Origin: Xanthomonas cannabis pv. cannabis
GTDB taxonomy: Bacteria; Pseudomonadota; Gammaproteobacteria; Xanthomonadales; Xanthomonadaceae
DNA: 64,000 bases
Direction of reading: 5' to 3'
NCBI RefSeq assembly: GCF_000802365.1
Contig: NZ_JSZE01000017.1
Coordinates: 1 to 64,000, forward strand
The position numbers were made by a program, and so were the translations under genes. Below are positions 60,915 to 64,000 of this stretch, one piece after another (position 1 is the stretch's first letter; every line of letters begins with the position of its first letter). A model generated the notes under the pieces. The model saw only the letters and a program-made list of their open reading frames with translations. It was not told the origin of the DNA and made no database searches.

Positions 60915-63900
60915 ATGATCGAAGACGACGCTTTTCCCGACGACACCGTGCCGGAGTCCTCCAGGCACGCGCCATTGTTCATTCTTGGCGTGGGTGCGGC
61001 CGGCCTGGATGCCACACGGCTGGCCGAGCTGCTGGACGCGGTTGCAGGCGCGGCCAACCTGGCAGTCATGCTGCTGCTGCGCGATCGGCAACTGCTCGAC
61101 CCGGTCCGCCTGCGCGACCTGCTTGGCGCGCAGGCCAGTCTGTTGCTGGTGCCCGAAGATGGCGACCGCCTGCAGCCGGGGCGGTTCTACCTGCCGCCCG
61201 ACGGCACCGTGGTCACCCTGGAAGAAGGCTGCCTGCGGTTGCGGCCGCTCAATGGCGAAAGCGAGCACGGCCTGATCGACGGCTTCTTCGTGTCGATGGC
61301 GCACGACCAGGATGGCAACGTGATCGGTCTGATCATGGGCAATACCGAAGGCGACGGCACCCTGGGCACCGCCGCGATCAAGGAGTGCGGCGGGCTGGCG
61401 CTGGCGGTGGACGACCCCTCCCTGCACGAACTGGATCTGCGCAGCGCCAGCAACCCGGCCGCAATCACCGACGACATCCTGCCGTTGCCACGGGTGGCTG
61501 CGCGTATCGCCGCGCACATGCAGCGCCACCACAGTTTCGGGCATGCGCTGCCGGTCGGCGTGCGCAACGGTAGCGAAAACGATCAGTTGAGCCAGGTGGC
61601 CAGCATCCTGCGCAACACCACCGGGCACGACTTCCACGGCTACAAGCGCGCGACCTTCCTGCGGCGGGTGCAGCGCCGCATGCAGGTGGTGCAGGTCGAG
61701 GCGCTCGAGCACTACCTGGATGTGCTGCGCAACCGTTTCGACGAACCGCTGCTGCTGTTCAACGATCTGTTGATCGGGGTGACCCAGTTCTTCCGCGATC
61801 GCCGCGAGTTCGAGTTTCTCGAAGAGCAGGTGATTCCGCGCCTGTTCCAGGGCAAGCACCTGGGCGATCACCTGCGCGTGTGGGTGCTGGGATGCTCCAC
61901 CGGCGAGGAAGCCTATTCGCTGGCGATGCTGCTGCGCGAGCATGCCGAAACGCTGGACGCGCCACCGCGCATCCAGATCTTCGCCAGCGACATCGACGGA
62001 CGGGCACTGGCCACCGCGCGGGTAGGGCGCTACTCGTCGAGCATCGTCGGCGAAGTGGCACCGGAGCGCCTGCAGCGCTGGTTCGTCAAGGAAGGCGATA
62101 CCTACGTGGTGCGCAAGGAGCTGCGCGAGCTGTGCGTGTTTTCCCAGCACAGCATCGTCAAGGACCCGCCCTTCTCGCGGCTGGATCTGGTGTCCTGCCG
62201 CAACCTGCTGATCTACCTGGATGCAGAGCTGCAGAACCGGGTGATCCCGATCTTTCATTTTGCGCTCAAGCCAGGCGGCTACCTGTTCCTGGGCAACGCG
62301 GAAAACGTCTCGCGGCACGCCAAGCTGTTCGCGCCGGTGGAGCGCAGCTTTCGGGTGTTCCAGAAGATCGATGCCGACAACCGTGTGCATGCCACCTTTC
62401 CCACGTTGCCGCACGCGCCCACCAGCCGGGTGCCGGCACCGCCGCAGCCTCAGCGCAGCTCCAGCAATGCGCTGGTGCGTGCCGGCGAGCGGATCGCCGA
62501 CCGTTACGCACCGGCGTATGCAGTGCTCGACGAGCATTTCGACGTGCTGCATTTCTCCTCGCAGGCCGGGCGCTTCATCCGTCCCGGCGGCGGCGCGCCC
62601 AGCCTCAACCTGGTCAACCTCATCCATCGCGACCTGCGACTGGACTTGCGCAGTGCGTTGACCCGCGCCGAAGCGGAAAAGGTGCCGGTGCAGATCAGGG
62701 GCATCCAGATACACGAAGATGCTTCGGCATGGGCGGTGGATCTGTTCGTGGAGCCCACCTCCGAGTCGGAAGTACCGCGCGGCTATGTGGTGCTGTTTCA
62801 GGAGGTGGAAACGCGCGAGTTGCTGGAGCTGACCGGCGCGCGCGATGCGGCTGCCGACAGCGGTCACGTGCAGGTGCTCGAGAACGAGCTGCGCATCACA
62901 CGTGAACGGCTGCAGTCGATGATCGAGGAGCTGGAGAGTACCAACGAAGAGCTCAAGTCCTCCAACGAAGAATATCAATCGCTCAACGAGGAACTGCAGA
63001 GCGCCAACGAGGAGCTGGAAACCTCCAAGGAAGAGCTGCAGTCGGTCAACGAGGAAGTCACCACCGTCAATGGCGAGCTGGCGCACCGCGTGCAGGAGCT
63101 GGCGCACGCCAACAGCGACCTGAAGAACCTGCTGGAAAGTACCCAGATCGCCACGGTGTTCCTGGACAACGACCTGCGCGTGACCAACTTTACCCCGGCG
63201 GTGACCGACATCCTGCCGCTGGTGGAAAGCGATATCCACCGGCCGATCAGCCACCTCAAGCTGCATGTGGCCTACGATGAATTGCAGGACGATGTGCGAC
63301 GGGTGATCCGCACCCTGGCCGTGCTCGACCGCGAGGTCGAGAACCCGTCCACGCGGGCGCGCTACATGGTGCGCGTACTGCCGTACCGCACCGTGGACAA
63401 CTTCATCGGCGGCGCGGTGCTGACTTTCATGGACGTCACCCCGCTGACGCGCGCCGAGCGCGCGCTGCGCGGCAGCGAGCAGCGCCTGCGGACCCTGATG
63501 GAAGGCATCCCACAGCTGGTCTGGCGCTCGCTCGATGGAGGCCACTGGACTTGGTCGAGCCCGCAGTGGTCCAGCTATACCGGGCAGAGCGATGCCGAAA
63601 GCCTGGAGCTGGGCTGGTTGCAGGCGGTGCACCCGGATGAGCGCGAGCTCACCATGAACGCGTGGCACGCCAGTGCACGGACCGGCGGGCTGGATGTGGA
63701 GCACCGCCTGTTCAATGCGGCCGAGCGTGGCTATCGCTGGTTTCATACACGCAGTGCAGCGGTGCGTGACGAGCGCGGCCAGGTTCTGGAATGGCTGGGT
63801 ACGTCCACCGAATCGGACAACCTGCGCAGGTTGCAGGAACAACAGCGCGTGCTGGTGACCGAGCTGCAGCATCGCACCCGCAACCTGATCACCGTGGTGC

Positions 63901-64000
63901 AATCGGTGGCCAAGCAGACCATACAGAGCAGCCACGACATGCCGGACTTCGCTGCCAAGTTCGAGGACCGGCTCTCGGCGCTGTCGCGCGTGCAGGGGCT
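60915..64000 (+). CDS. CheB-CheR-PAS-HWE hybrid histidine kinase (partial, runs off window)
   Basis: Over 1028 residues with no stop before 64000. Domains in order: CheB-like (about 18-190), CheR methyltransferase (about 220-480; GCSTGEEAYS at ~326, CRNLLIYL at ~428), a long coiled coil of ELES/NEEL type (about 655-735), two PAS domains (about 740-970), and an HWE/HisKA_2 H-box (ELQHRTRNLI at ~982). In the CheB part the catalytic Ser motif reads GVGAAGL and the His motif MLLLRD, so it looks inactive, though Asp in EGDGTLG remains. It is a cytoplasmic sensor, probably acting on the divergent receiver. Confidence 0.9.
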   Translation, partial: MIEDDAFPDDTVPESSRHAPLFILGVGAAGLDATRLAELLDAVAGAANLAVMLLLRDRQLLDPVRLRDLLGAQASLLLVPEDGDRLQPGRFYLPPDGTVVTLEEGCLRLRPLNGESEHGLIDGFFVSMAHDQDGNVIGLIMGNTEGDGTLGTAAIKECGGLALAVDDPSLHELDLRSASNPAAITDDILPLPRVAARIAAHMQRHHSFGHALPVGVRNGSENDQLSQVASILRNTTGHDFHGYKRATFLRRVQRRMQVVQVEALEHYLDVLRNRFDEPLLLFNDLLIGVTQFFRDRREFEFLEEQVIPRLFQGKHLGDHLRVWVLGCSTGEEAYSLAMLLREHAETLDAPPRIQIFASDIDGRALATARVGRYSSSIVGEVAPERLQRWFVKEGDTYVVRKELRELCVFSQHSIVKDPPFSRLDLVSCRNLLIYLDAELQNRVIPIFHFALKPGGYLFLGNAENVSRHAKLFAPVERSFRVFQKIDADNRVHATFPTLPHAPTSRVPAPPQPQRSSSNALVRAGERIADRYAPAYAVLDEHFDVLHFSSQAGRFIRPGGGAPSLNLVNLIHRDLRLDLRSALTRAEAEKVPVQIRGIQIHEDASAWAVDLFVEPTSESEVPRGYVVLFQEVETRELLELTGARDAAADSGHVQVLENELRITRERLQSMIEELESTNEELKSSNEEYQSLNEELQSANEELETSKEELQSVNEEVTTVNGELAHRVQELAHANSDLKNLLESTQIATVFLDNDLRVTNFTPAVTDILPLVESDIHRPISHLKLHVAYDELQDDVRRVIRTLAVLDREVENPSTRARYMVRVLPYRTVDNFIGGAVLTFMDVTPLTRAERALRGSEQRLRTLMEGIPQLVWRSLDGGHWTWSSPQWSSYTGQSDAESLELGWLQAVHPDERELTMNAWHASARTGGLDVEHRLFNAAERGYRWFHTRSAAVRDERGQVLEWLGTSTESDNLRRLQEQQRVLVTELQHRTRNLITVVQSVAKQTIQSSHDMPDFAAKFEDRLSALSRVQG

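Noticed and set aside
60867-63935. A 1022-codon open frame on the minus strand
   Set aside because: It lies antisense to the CheB-CheR-kinase gene, whose plus-strand translation shows clear domains. The minus frame has no recognisable domain and a His/Gln-rich composition typical of antisense GC-rich DNA.

Overview
The window is GC-rich, dense chromosomal DNA from a gammaproteobacterium, most likely Xanthomonas. I infer this from the gene set: paired argO/argP, a CheB/CheR/HWE-kinase hybrid, a short-Q-loop cytochrome bd oxidase, many chemoreceptor and sensor genes, and an IS3-family element of the kind common in xanthomonads. No rRNA, tRNA or CRISPR array was seen. The opposite strands carry long spurious open frames, as expected at this GC content.

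Layout. 1-1216 is a complete IS3-family (IS407-like) element that cuts off the start of an unknown minus-strand gene in phage-like DNA. 1.8-2.5 kb holds a DUF1778 antitoxin whose GNAT toxin partner is broken. 2.5-9.6 kb holds universal stress protein/bestrophin genes, a two-component pair, a DUF1275 membrane protein and a soluble double-PAS chemoreceptor. 9.7-16.1 kb is mixed: CPBP protease, GAF/degenerate-GGDEF protein, argO-argP, and a scatter of broken sensory genes (MCP tail, BLUF start, CheB-like). 16.1-21.8 kb has a ClC channel, a ParD-like/methionine aminopeptidase pair, several small conserved proteins and a secreted NUC1 nuclease. 22.3-26.1 kb is a porin/periplasmic-binding-protein/chemoreceptor operon. 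26.5-33.6 kb has RidA with a divergent LysR regulator, an M14 peptidase, and a divergent ABC exporter with two DUF3526 permeases.

33.7-38.5 kb is the most unusual locus. Four tightly coupled minus-strand genes (DUF3348, a MotA-like protein with an 885-residue coiled-coil body, a MotB/OmpA-like protein, DUF2894) look like an ion-driven cell-envelope motor of unknown purpose, with an architecture reminiscent of ZorAB of the Zorya defence system but without Zorya effectors.

38.7-45.9 kb has an MFS/LysR pair, small proteins, a zinc alcohol dehydrogenase and stress-type proteins. 46.0-52.6 kb is a probable glycan operon (galE, glycosyltransferase, glf, GH1-like enzyme, ABC exporter) that could make and export a galactofuranose-containing product. 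53-58.3 kb has an SDR, a DUF6766-like membrane protein and cydAB. 58.8-64.0 kb is a sensory cluster: an NtrC-type regulator coupled to a small DHp-only protein, a lone receiver, and a huge CheB-CheR-PAS-HWE kinase that runs off the window end.
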